This document shows positions 27,324-35,536 of a stretch of DNA of 64,000 nt, piece by piece; within the stretch, counting starts at the first letter, position 1; the number at the start of each line of letters is the position of its first letter. The stretch comes from an uncultured Pelagibacteraceae bacterium (GTDB lineage Bacteria > Pseudomonadota > Alphaproteobacteria > Pelagibacterales > Pelagibacteraceae). Made by a program: the position numbers and the translations under genes. The notes under the pieces were generated by a model. That model was not told where the DNA came from. It did not search any database and saw only the letters and a list, made by a program, of their open reading frames with translations. The stretch covers positions 62,001 through 126,000 of the forward strand of contig CACJEG010000002.1 of assembly GCA_902592375.1 (NCBI GenBank). The letters run 5' to 3'.

Positions 27324-28064
27324 CTAATTAATGGTTTTTTTGATTATATCAATAAATTTTTTTGGGTTTTGCGATGCACCTCCAATCAAAAACCCGTCAA
27401 TGCTAGCAATTTTTTTTAATATACTTACGTTATTAGTATTTACAGATCCACCATATAAAATTTTAGGATATTTTTTTAAAAATCTACTTTTAATAAATGA
27501 AATAGTTTTATTTAAATCAGCTTCTTTTGGAATTACACCCGTACCGATAGACCATACAGGTTCATAAGCTATAATAATTTTAGATTTATTTTTTATCGAT
27601 TTTAATCCTTTTTCAATTTGTTTTTTTAAAATTTGATTAGTTTTTTTTTGTCTTCTTTCTTTAAAAGTTTCGCCAATACAAAATATAATTTTGAGACCTG
27701 ATTTAATTGCACTTTTTATTTTTAAATTAATTAATTTATCTGTCTCACCTAGTTGTCTATTTTCTGAGTGTCCTAAAATAACAAACTTTGCTCCAACATT
27801 TTTAAGCATGGTGGAATTTACTTGACCAGTATAAGCACCATAATCATAGCTCTGATGACAATTTTGAGCACCAACCTCTATTTTTGTTTTTTTTAGTCTT
27901 CTCGATAAAGGTCGAATTAATGTATTTGGTGGACAATAAACTATTTTAAACTTAATTTTTTTATTAATTTTTGAAAACTTTATTACTTTATCAAGTGAAT
28001 TTAGAGTTCTTAAATCACCAAACATTTTCCAATTAGCTACAAAATACATATATTTATTTGTCAT
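27324..28064 (-). CDS. tpiA: Triosephosphate isomerase
   Basis: Interconverts dihydroxyacetone phosphate and glyceraldehyde-3-phosphate, 246 aa. Visible motifs are NWKMFGD near the N-terminus (catalytic Asn and Lys), the catalytic-histidine segment VILGHSENRQ, AYEPVWSIGTG with the catalytic Glu, and the phosphate-binding YGGSVN and GFLIGGASQ. It is first in the minus-strand glycolysis/envelope run and divergent from the ppiD-like gene across 56 bases. Confidence 0.96.
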   Translation of the reverse strand: MTNKYMYFVANWKMFGDLRTLNSLDKVIKFSKINKKIKFKIVYCPPNTLIRPLSRRLKKTKIEVGAQNCHQSYDYGAYTGQVNSTMLKNVGAKFVILGHSENRQLGETDKLINLKIKSAIKSGLKIIFCIGETFKERRQKKTNQILKKQIEKGLKSIKNKSKIIIAYEPVWSIGTGVIPKEADLNKTISFIKSRFLKKYPKILYGGSVNTNNVSILKKIASIDGFLIGGASQNPKKFIDIIKKTIN

Positions 28065-28087
28065 AATTGACTTTTTAATCTATAGAT

Positions 28088-28116
28088 TTGTTTTTTACAG
28101 ATCAATAAATTTATAA
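28088..28116 (+). promoter_or_regulatory. Candidate promoter for the ppiD-trp operon
   Basis: TTGTTT (28088-28093), a 17-base spacer, then TTATAA (28111-28116), four bases before the ATG at 28121. If used, transcription would begin at or just after the start codon, so either the mRNA is leaderless or a different promoter applies. The call is based on pattern only. Confidence 0.35.
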
Positions 28117-28120
28117 CGCA

Positions 28121-29542
28121 ATGATTGAAAAATTAAAAAACTTAAGCTGGAAACAATTTGGTGGATTGGTTTTAATTATTATAATTATTATTGCTTTTGG
28201 TTTTGGTGGTTTTGGTGGTGGATTTAGTACAAATAATCAAAACAATATTGCAAAAATAAATAAAACAAATGTCACCACTCAAGATTTTATGGATTACGTT
28301 AATCAAAGTGGAATTTCAGCAGATGCAATTAGAAATAATTTAGATAACAATATTATAGAGGAACTATTATCAGGACTTATATCAACTACACTTATTGATC
28401 TAGAGATTGAGGATTTTAATATTTCAATTAATGAAAAAACAATACTTAAAAATATTAAAGAGAATAAAAGCTTTCATGATGAAAATGGTAAATTTGAAAG
28501 AGTTAAGTATGAAAAATTTTTATTATCAAACAATATGTCTGCACCAATGTTTGAATTAAAATTAAAAAATAGAGAATTACAAAAACATCTATTTGATTTT
28601 ATTGGAGCCGGAACTATTACACCAAAATTTATAATTAATAAAAAATTTGAAGAAAATAATAGATCTTTGGATATTGAATACTTTGATATGGAAAATCTAT
28701 ATAAACTAAAGTCAGATTATACAGATGATGAAATAAAAGTATTTATAGAGGAAAATAAAGACCAATTAAAAAGAGAATATATTGATTTTAGATACGTTAT
28801 TTTAAATCCTAAAAATTTGATTGGTATTGAAGAATTTAATCAAGACTTTTTTGATGAAATTGATGAAATTGAAAACAAAATTTCACAAGGTACTAGTTTT
28901 GAAAATATTTTGGAAAATATTAATATAAATATAATGAATATTTCTAAATTTGCACCTACCTCAAGTGAACAAATATATGAAGAATTAATTTATTCAAAAA
29001 AAGAAACAAAATTAGATTTAATTGAGAGTGGTGATAATTTTTTACTTTATAATATAGATCAAGAATATGATCTATCTCCAGATTTAGATGATGAAATAAT
29101 CAAAAGTGAAATAGTTGAATTAATTTATCAAAAAGGAAAATTTGATTACAACAGAAAAATTTTAGAAGAAATTCAAAATAATAAATTTAACAACACTAAA
29201 TTTGATGAGTTAAGTAATTTTAACAAAGAGTACATGTCAATTAGCTCTATTAACGACGACAAAGTTTTTGAGATAAATTCTGTAAAAATGCTTTACTCAT
29301 TGCCAGTCAATTCTTTTACTTTAGTAAACAATAGTGAAAATAAAATTTATTTAGTAAAAATAACAGGATATAATAAAAACCTGCTAAACAAAGAAGATGA
29401 AGATTACAAGAATTTTGAAAGTAGTGAATTTACCAATACAAGAAAAAGTATTTTGGCTGCCTATGATCAATTGCTAACTAGCAAATATAAAATACAATTA
29501 AACCAAAAAACTATCGATAGAGTTAAAAATTACTTCAAATGA
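28121..29542 (+). CDS. PpiD/SurA_N-type periplasmic folding factor
   Basis: Membrane-anchored protein of 473 aa. There is one N-terminal span (residues about 12-33, rich in Ile then Gly/Phe). A SurA_N_3-type domain (about 35-190) follows, with features such as ARINKTNVTTQDF-like starts, EELLSGLISTTLIDLEIE and LLSNNMSAPMFELKLKNRELQ. The region after 200 matches the length of the PpiD parvulin domain, but I cannot see a clear rotamase signature. The protein is shorter than E. coli PpiD (623 aa). It probably assists outer-membrane protein folding at the translocon. The stop overlaps trpE as ATGA. Position beside tpiA-secG is standard for alphaproteobacterial ppiD. Confidence 0.75.
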   Translation: MIEKLKNLSWKQFGGLVLIIIIIIAFGFGGFGGGFSTNNQNNIAKINKTNVTTQDFMDYVNQSGISADAIRNNLDNNIIEELLSGLISTTLIDLEIEDFNISINEKTILKNIKENKSFHDENGKFERVKYEKFLLSNNMSAPMFELKLKNRELQKHLFDFIGAGTITPKFIINKKFEENNRSLDIEYFDMENLYKLKSDYTDDEIKVFIEENKDQLKREYIDFRYVILNPKNLIGIEEFNQDFFDEIDEIENKISQGTSFENILENININIMNISKFAPTSSEQIYEELIYSKKETKLDLIESGDNFLLYNIDQEYDLSPDLDDEIIKSEIVELIYQKGKFDYNRKILEEIQNNKFNNTKFDELSNFNKEYMSISSINDDKVFEINSVKMLYSLPVNSFTLVNNSENKIYLVKITGYNKNLLNKEDEDYKNFESSEFTNTRKSILAAYDQLLTSKYKIQLNQKTIDRVKNYFK

Positions 29543-30999
29543 TTATTAATCGAAGCTTCAAAGATTTTAAGTTTCGACACAGAAGCAAAAAAAATCAAAT
29601 CATTTTTACTAAAAAGAAAGTAAAAAATGATGAGGAAGTATTAAACCTAATCGATAATTTCCTGGAGGAAAAAAATAGTTTTATATTCGAGTCTGTAGAA
29701 AAAGGTAAAATCAAAGGTAGATATACAATATTTGGTAAAAATCCTGATAAAATTTGGGAATTTAATAATAATAATTCTTATCTAATTCAAAAAAATAAAA
29801 AAAGAAAATTAAATGACAAGCCAGAAAAATTAATTGAAAAAATCATTGAAGACTTCAAATTTGAAACTCCTAAAAATTTACCTAAAATTTGCTCATTAAT
29901 CTCTGGGTATTTTTCTTATGATTCAATTAGATATATAGAAAAAATTCCAAATAATTGTAAAAATGATCTCAATTTACCTGATGTGAGGCTTCTTCGTCCA
30001 AGAACATTAGTCATTCATGATAATTATAAAAAAGAAATATTTTATATATCTAACATTTTTAAAGATGAAAAAATTAAAAGCTATCAAAATAAATATGAAG
30101 AAGTTAAATCTGATTTGTTTAAATTACTCATTCAGTCATCAATTAAAAATATTGATAAAAAAATAATTCAAAAATCAAAAAATATAAAAGTGAAATCTAA
30201 TACTTCAAAAAATAAATTTTTATCGATAGTAAAAAAAGCAAAAAAATATATAAAATTAGGAGATATTTTTCAGGTTGTTTTAAGTCAAAGATTTGAGGCA
30301 AAATTAACAAAAAAACCGTTAGATATTTATAAAAAACTTAGAGTAACAAACCCTTCTCCTTTTATGTTTTTCTTCAATTTTGAGGATTTTCAAATAATCG
30401 GTGCAAGTCCTGAAATACTTGTGAGACTTAGGGATAATAAAATTACTGTTAGACCAATTGCAGGAACTAGACCAAGGGGTAAAACTAAAAAAGAAGATCT
30501 TTTTTATGAAAGAGACCTACTTAAAGATAAAAAAGAGCTTTCAGAACATTTGATGCTTCTTGATTTGGGTAGAAATGATGCTGGTAAAGTCTCAAAGATA
30601 AATTCAGTAAAGGTTACAGAAAGCTTCATTATTGAAAGATATTCTCATGTTATGCATATAGTTTCAAATGTAATTGGAGAATATAATAAAAAATTTTCAA
30701 AATTTAAATCGCTCTTGGCTGGTTTTCCAGCAGGTACTGTATCTGGAGCTCCAAAAATTAGGGCTATGGAAATTATAGATGAATTAGAAACAACAAAAAG
30801 AAAAGTATATGCTGGTGGAATCGGATATTTCGCTGCAAATGGCGAATTTGATACATGCATAGCCTTAAGAACTGCTGTTGCTAAAAATAAAAAATTTTAT
30901 GTGCAAGCAGGTGCAGGTATAGTAGCAGATAGTAAACCTAAAAATGAATATGAGGAAACAGTTAATAAAGCGAAGGCTTTAATAAACGCTTTAAGATAA
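29539..30999 (+). CDS. trpE: Anthranilate synthase component I
   Basis: Chorismate-using large subunit of anthranilate synthase, 486 aa. The C-terminal chorismate-binding domain is intact: SQRFEAKL, MFFFNFEDFQIIGASPEILVR, TVRPIAGTRPRG, LMLLDLGRNDAGKV, FPAGTVSGAPKIRAMEII, YAGGIGYF and ACGIVADS-like QAGAGIVADSKP. It starts as ATGA inside the preceding stop and is followed by trpG with a one-base overlap. Together with trpG, D and C it covers the early tryptophan pathway. trpF, B and A are not in the window. Confidence 0.96.
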   Translation: MIINRSFKDFKFRHRSKKNQIIFTKKKVKNDEEVLNLIDNFLEEKNSFIFESVEKGKIKGRYTIFGKNPDKIWEFNNNNSYLIQKNKKRKLNDKPEKLIEKIIEDFKFETPKNLPKICSLISGYFSYDSIRYIEKIPNNCKNDLNLPDVRLLRPRTLVIHDNYKKEIFYISNIFKDEKIKSYQNKYEEVKSDLFKLLIQSSIKNIDKKIIQKSKNIKVKSNTSKNKFLSIVKKAKKYIKLGDIFQVVLSQRFEAKLTKKPLDIYKKLRVTNPSPFMFFFNFEDFQIIGASPEILVRLRDNKITVRPIAGTRPRGKTKKEDLFYERDLLKDKKELSEHLMLLDLGRNDAGKVSKINSVKVTESFIIERYSHVMHIVSNVIGEYNKKFSKFKSLLAGFPAGTVSGAPKIRAMEIIDELETTKRKVYAGGIGYFAANGEFDTCIALRTAVAKNKKFYVQAGAGIVADSKPKNEYEETVNKAKALINALR

Positions 31000-31565
31000 T
31001 GAAAGTATTGTTAATAGATAATTACGATAGTTTTACTTTTAATTTGTATCACTATATCTCCTCATTAAATATTAAAGTTGACGTAGTTAGGAATGATAAA
31101 ATTAATTCTAAAGAAATCATTAAAAAGAAATATGATAAAATTGTTATTTCACCAGGACCCGGCAACCCAAATCAATCTGGCAATTGTATTAAAATATTGA
31201 AATCATTATACAAAGAATTACCTTTTTTAGGAGTATGTTTGGGTCATCAGATAATTGGACAAGTTTTTGGATCAAAAATTATACAAGCAAGAAAGTTAAT
31301 GCACGGCAAAACAAGCAAAATTAAATCTAAAAAAATCGGTATTTTAAAAAATCTTCCAAATACATTTGAAGCTACCAGATATCATAGTTTGGTAATTGAT
31401 AAAAAAACATTATCAAAAGAGCTGATGATTACAGCTGAAACAGAGGATGGCGTTATAATGGGTGTTCAACATAAAAAATTCAACATTCATGGCGTGCAAT
31501 TTCATCCTGAAAGTATAAAAACTATATTTGGGATGAAAATACTAAGAAACTTTATAAATTATTAA
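30999..31565 (+). CDS. trpG: Anthranilate synthase component II (glutamine amidotransferase)
   Basis: Class I glutamine amidotransferase subunit that delivers ammonia to TrpE, 188 aa. Motifs are LIDNYDSFTFNLYHY at the N-terminus, SPGPGNPNQSG, the nucleophile cysteine in FLGVCLGHQIIG, and the catalytic HPE in GVQFHPESIKT. It is not fused to trpD or trpE. It lies one base into trpE and four bases before trpD. Confidence 0.96.
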   Translation: MKVLLIDNYDSFTFNLYHYISSLNIKVDVVRNDKINSKEIIKKKYDKIVISPGPGNPNQSGNCIKILKSLYKELPFLGVCLGHQIIGQVFGSKIIQARKLMHGKTSKIKSKKIGILKNLPNTFEATRYHSLVIDKKTLSKELMITAETEDGVIMGVQHKKFNIHGVQFHPESIKTIFGMKILRNFINY

Positions 31566-31569
31566 ATTT

Positions 31570-32562
31570 ATGGATCAAATTTTAGAAAAACTAACAAATA
31601 AACAAGATTTAACATTTGAGGAAAGTAAGTCTGCATTTGAAATTTTAATGACTGGAAAAGCCAGTGATGAAAAAATTTTTAGCTTTCTAACACTATTGTC
31701 TGAAAAAGGTGAAGTTGCCGATGAAATAGCTGGTGGTGTTTTTGTATTAAGAGAAAAATCAAAAAGAGTGAATGTAAATGATTGTATTGATACTTGTGGA
31801 ACAGGCGGTGATGGCATGAATACACTTAATATTTCAACAGCATCTGCTCTACTTTTAGCAAGTATGGGCACAAAAGTAGCTAAACATGGAAATAAGGCTG
31901 TTTCTTCAAAATGTGGATCTGGTGATGTTTTGGAGGCTCTTAAAATTAAAATTGATTTAGAACCTGAGGATATAGAAAAAGAAATTAATACCAATAATTT
32001 TGGTTTTATGTTTGCACCAAATTATCATAGTGCAATGAGATTTGTTGGTCCTGTTAGAAAAAAAATTGGAAAAAGAACAATCTTTAATATGATTGGTCCT
32101 TTAAGTAATCCTGCTCTTGTAGAAAGACAAGTTGTTGGCGTTTTTGATAAAAAATTACTAAAAATTTTTGCAGAAGGACTTAAAAATTTAAATTTAAAAT
32201 TTGCTTGGATAGTAAATAGTGAGGATGGATTAGATGAAATATCTCCATATGCAATCACCAATGTTATTCAATTAAAAGACGGTCAAATATCTGAAATAAA
32301 AATAGATCCAAATGCTTTAGGAGTTAATGCAGATAATTTTAAAAATTTAGTAGGTGATGATGCAAAATTTAATTCTGATAAAATGATTGAAATATTTAAA
32401 GGAGAAGATAATGATTTTTCAAAAGCAGTTTGTTTAAATGCTGCAGCAGGTTTAATTGTTGGAGAAAAATTTTCTGACTTTTCTGAAGCTTATAATCACA
32501 CAAGAGAATTTATCCTTTCTGGAAAAACTTTTTTACATCTAGAAAAAATTCAAAATGTCTGA
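31570..32562 (+). CDS. trpD: Anthranilate phosphoribosyltransferase
   Basis: Transfers phosphoribose from PRPP to anthranilate, 330 aa. Signature motifs are DTCGTGGDGMNTLNIST (PRPP-binding), KHGNKAVSSKCGSGDVLEAL, FAPNYHSAMRFVGPVRK, IGKRTIFNMIGPLSNPA and DGLDEIS. The length is normal. The end overlaps trpC by eight bases, indicating translational coupling. Confidence 0.96.
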   Translation: MDQILEKLTNKQDLTFEESKSAFEILMTGKASDEKIFSFLTLLSEKGEVADEIAGGVFVLREKSKRVNVNDCIDTCGTGGDGMNTLNISTASALLLASMGTKVAKHGNKAVSSKCGSGDVLEALKIKIDLEPEDIEKEINTNNFGFMFAPNYHSAMRFVGPVRKKIGKRTIFNMIGPLSNPALVERQVVGVFDKKLLKIFAEGLKNLNLKFAWIVNSEDGLDEISPYAITNVIQLKDGQISEIKIDPNALGVNADNFKNLVGDDAKFNSDKMIEIFKGEDNDFSKAVCLNAAAGLIVGEKFSDFSEAYNHTREFILSGKTFLHLEKIQNV

Positions 32563-33346
32563 AAATATACTTCAAAATATCATTCAAAAGAAAATTGAAA
32601 AAGTTGATAAATTAAAAAAATCTTTAGATCTTAAAACTCTGGATAAATTTATTGATAAAAATAATAGCTATATTAATTTTAAGGAGAAAATAGAATATAA
32701 TATAAAAAATAATAAAACTTCAATTATTGCTGAAATTAAAAAAGCAAGTCCTTCAGCAGGTATAATAATAGATGATTATAACCCAGTAGATATCGCTCAA
32801 ATTTATTTAAATAATAAAGCAACTTGTCTTTCAGTTTTAACCGAAGAAGATTATTTTTTAGGAAATTTAATTCACATCAGTAAAATAAAAGATAAAATTA
32901 ATTTACCTGTATTGTGTAAAGATTTTTTTATCGATAAATTTCAAATACCATTGGCAAAAAGCTATGGCGCAGACGCTATTTTAATTATTTTGGCCGGGGT
33001 TTCAGATAATCTTGCTTCTGAATTATACGATGAGGCTTTGAAATACAATATGTCTGTTATAGTTGAAGTTCATACAGTGGAAGAAGCAAAAAAAGCTTTG
33101 AATTTTAAAGATGCATTAATTGGAATAAACAATAGAAATTTAAAAACTCTTAAAACTGATATAAATACAACTTATGATATTTATGATGTTATAAAAAATC
33201 ATAAAGGTCCTTTAATATCTGAAAGCGGAATTAAAAATAAAGAAGAGTTGTTAGAACTAAATAATAAAACATCAATTAAAACTTTTTTGATTGGTGAATC
33301 ACTTTTGAAAAATTTAGATAAAAATTCTATTTTTTCTGTTTTATAG
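32555..33346 (+). CDS. trpC: Indole-3-glycerol phosphate synthase
   Basis: TIM-barrel enzyme of the tryptophan pathway, 263 aa. Motifs are IIAEIKKASPSAGII (catalytic Lys), LSVLTEEDYFLG, LPVLCKDFFIDKFQI, GADAILIILA, VEVHTVEEAKKAL, IGINNRNLKTL and ISESGIKNKEEL. It is the stand-alone TrpC type with no TrpF fusion. It ends the trp gene block. The moaC and moeA genes that follow trpC in many relatives are missing, and lexA comes next after 89 bases. Confidence 0.95.
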   Translation: MSENILQNIIQKKIEKVDKLKKSLDLKTLDKFIDKNNSYINFKEKIEYNIKNNKTSIIAEIKKASPSAGIIIDDYNPVDIAQIYLNNKATCLSVLTEEDYFLGNLIHISKIKDKINLPVLCKDFFIDKFQIPLAKSYGADAILIILAGVSDNLASELYDEALKYNMSVIVEVHTVEEAKKALNFKDALIGINNRNLKTLKTDINTTYDIYDVIKNHKGPLISESGIKNKEELLELNNKTSIKTFLIGESLLKNLDKNSIFSVL

Positions 33347-33396
33347 CTAAATAAAGCCCTATTTTACTTGTTTTTTTAAGTATTGTTAATTCAAAA

Positions 33397-33411
33397 GAAC
33401 TTTTATAGAAC
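33397..33411 (+). promoter_or_regulatory. LexA-binding SOS box
   Basis: GAAC-TTTTATA-GAAC is a perfect match to the alphaproteobacterial SOS operator GAAC-N7-GAAC. It lies 24 bases before the lexA ATG, consistent with autorepression. Confidence 0.85.
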
Positions 33412-33418
33412 ATTATTT

Positions 33419-33433
33419 GTACGATATTTGTTC
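33419..33433 (+). promoter_or_regulatory. Second, degenerate SOS box
   Basis: GTAC-GATATTT-GTTC fits GTTC-N7-GTTC with one mismatch. It is the reverse-complement orientation of the box at 33397-33411. Its centre is 22 bases (about two helical turns) downstream, and it ends two bases before the lexA ATG. Confidence 0.5.
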
Positions 33434-33435
33434 TT

Positions 33436-34113
33436 ATGTTAACAAAAAAACAAAAAAACCTGCTTTTATTTATCAACAAGAAGTTGAGAAGTTCTGGCGT
33501 CTCTCCTTCATATGAAGAGATGAAACAGTCTCTTAATTTAAAATCTAAATCAGGTATTCACAGGTTGATTAGTGCTTTAGAGGAAAGAGGTTTTATTAAA
33601 AGATTGGCTCACAAAGCAAGAGCTTTAGAGGTAATTAAATTACCAGAGACCGCTTCTGCAAATGATATTTATAATAGCTTTTCACCAAGTGTAATTAAAG
33701 GTGGATTAGATGAAGAACAAATTAATTCTGATGAAATTGAAGTACCAGTTCTTGGAAAAATTGCTGCAGGAACGCCTGTAGAAGCAATACAAAATGAAGT
33801 TTCTAGAATTCCCCTGCCAAATAATTTAGAAAAAAATGGAGATTACTTTGGATTGAAAGTTCAAGGTGACTCAATGATAGATGCAGGTATTCATGAAGGT
33901 GATACAGTGATTATAAAAAGAACAGACACTGCCGATAATGGTAAAATTGTTGTAGCATTGATTGATGAGCATGAGGCTATGTTAAAAAGAATTCGAAAAA
34001 AAGGCAAAGTTGTAGCCCTTGAAAGTGCAAATAGAAACTATGAAACCAAGATTTTTGGACCTGATAGAGTAAAAGTTCAAGGAGTTTTAGTATCTTTATA
34101 TAGAAACTTCTAA
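33436..34113 (+). CDS. lexA: SOS repressor LexA
   Basis: Repressor of DNA-damage response genes, inactivated by RecA-stimulated self-cleavage, 225 aa. A winged helix-turn-helix (residues 1-65) contains SPSYEEMKQSLNLKSKSGIH. A linker of about 35 residues precedes the S24 peptidase domain. The cleavage bond is Ala111-Gly112 (KIAAGTP). The catalytic dyad is S146 (GDSM) and K184 (AMLKRI). Two operator-like sites lie directly upstream. It is followed 22 bases later by gltX, with which it is probably co-transcribed. Confidence 0.96.
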   Translation: MLTKKQKNLLLFINKKLRSSGVSPSYEEMKQSLNLKSKSGIHRLISALEERGFIKRLAHKARALEVIKLPETASANDIYNSFSPSVIKGGLDEEQINSDEIEVPVLGKIAAGTPVEAIQNEVSRIPLPNNLEKNGDYFGLKVQGDSMIDAGIHEGDTVIIKRTDTADNGKIVVALIDEHEAMLKRIRKKGKVVALESANRNYETKIFGPDRVKVQGVLVSLYRNF

Positions 34114-34135
34114 AAAAATAGTCTAAACAACATTG

Positions 34136-35536
34136 ATGTCTAAAGTAGCAACACGTTTTGCACCGTCCCCTACTGGAGCTCTTCACATTGGAGGAGTTAG
34201 AACCGCATTATTTAATTGGCTATTCTCTAAAAATCAAAAAGGAACTTTTCACCTTAGAATTGAAGATACTGATAAAGAAAGATCTAAAGACGAACATAAA
34301 AAACAGATTATTAACTCTTTAAAATGGCTTGGTATTGAGCATGATGGGGATGAATACATTCAATCAAGTAAAATCAATGATCATATTAGGGTTGCAAATG
34401 AATTACTTAAAAAAGGTAATGCGTATAAATGTTATTGCTCAGCAGAAGAAATAGAAGAGCAAAAGAAAAGAGCTAGACAAAAAAAACTTCCGTATATCTA
34501 CAATAGAAAATGGAGAGATGCTGATGAGAAAGATGCTCCTAAAAATATTAAACCCGTGATAAGATTTAAAAGTAAAATAGAAGGATCAACAATACTTAAA
34601 GATTTAGTTCAAGGTGATGTTGAAATTGAAAATAATACAATTGAAGATTTTATAATCTTAAGAAATGATGGATCACCAACATATAATTTATCTGCGACTG
34701 TAGATGATCATCAAATGAATATGACACATATAATTAGAGGTGATGATCATAAAATTAATACATTTAAACAAATGCAAATTTATGAAGCAATGAACTGGGA
34801 TTTACCAAAGTTTGCACATATACCCCTCATTCATACAATAGAAGGTAAAAAGCTATCAAAAAGAGACAATGCATCAACATTAAATGATTATTCTAAAATC
34901 GGCATAATGCCTGATGCATTGAGGAATTATTTGCTTAGACTAGGTTGGTCTTATGAGGATAAGGAAATATTTACTTTAGATGAGAGTATTAAGCACTTCA
35001 ACATAGAAGGTATAGGAAAGTCACCATCTAAATTAGATATGAGTAGAATTTTATCAATGAATGAGTATTACATTAAAAATATTGATGAAAATGATTTATT
35101 CAATCAACTTACTGAATATTGCAAATTATATAAAATTGAAATTAAATCAGATAAAAAAGATAACATAAAAAAATCTCTAACTTTCTTAAAGAACAAGGCT
35201 AAAACATTAGAAGATATATTTAATAATGGTCAATATATTATGGAAGATGAGGTAAAGTTTAATCAGGAGGATATTAAACTAATTGATGATAAGGCAAAAA
35301 AAGTCATTACTGATTTTGCCACTAAATTTGCTGCCGTTGATAAAATTAGCAAAGAAACATTAGAGCCCATTGTAAATGATTTAATTAAATCAAACGATAC
35401 AAATTTTAAGGGTGTAGGACAACCTTTGAGAATAGCTTTAACAGGTTCAAAATTTGGACCTGGAATATACGATATAATTATTTCTCTGGGAAAAGAGGAA
35501 GTAACAAAAAGATTAACTAACAAGATAATTGTTTAA
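34136..35536 (+). CDS. gltX: Glutamyl-tRNA synthetase
   Basis: Class I synthetase that charges tRNA-Glu, and possibly tRNA-Gln if a GatCAB route is used, 466 aa. The HIGH-type motif is APSPTGALHIGGVRTALFNW near the N-terminus. The KMSKS-type motif is GKKLSKRDN. The anticodon-binding C-terminal domain ends in GPGIYDIIISLGKEEV. I use the ATG at 34136 rather than the TTG one codon upstream. The 3' end overlaps convergent lpxB by 24 bases. The comEC and gltA genes often found around this locus are absent. Confidence 0.95.
   Translation: MSKVATRFAPSPTGALHIGGVRTALFNWLFSKNQKGTFHLRIEDTDKERSKDEHKKQIINSLKWLGIEHDGDEYIQSSKINDHIRVANELLKKGNAYKCYCSAEEIEEQKKRARQKKLPYIYNRKWRDADEKDAPKNIKPVIRFKSKIEGSTILKDLVQGDVEIENNTIEDFIILRNDGSPTYNLSATVDDHQMNMTHIIRGDDHKINTFKQMQIYEAMNWDLPKFAHIPLIHTIEGKKLSKRDNASTLNDYSKIGIMPDALRNYLLRLGWSYEDKEIFTLDESIKHFNIEGIGKSPSKLDMSRILSMNEYYIKNIDENDLFNQLTEYCKLYKIEIKSDKKDNIKKSLTFLKNKAKTLEDIFNNGQYIMEDEVKFNQEDIKLIDDKAKKVITDFATKFAAVDKISKETLEPIVNDLIKSNDTNFKGVGQPLRIALTGSKFGPGIYDIIISLGKEEVTKRLTNKIIV

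Noticed and set aside
31575..31994. 139-codon open frame antisense to trpD
   Set aside because: Shadow frame opposite the PRPP-binding region of trpD; serine/phenylalanine-rich composition typical of antisense translation in AT-rich genes.
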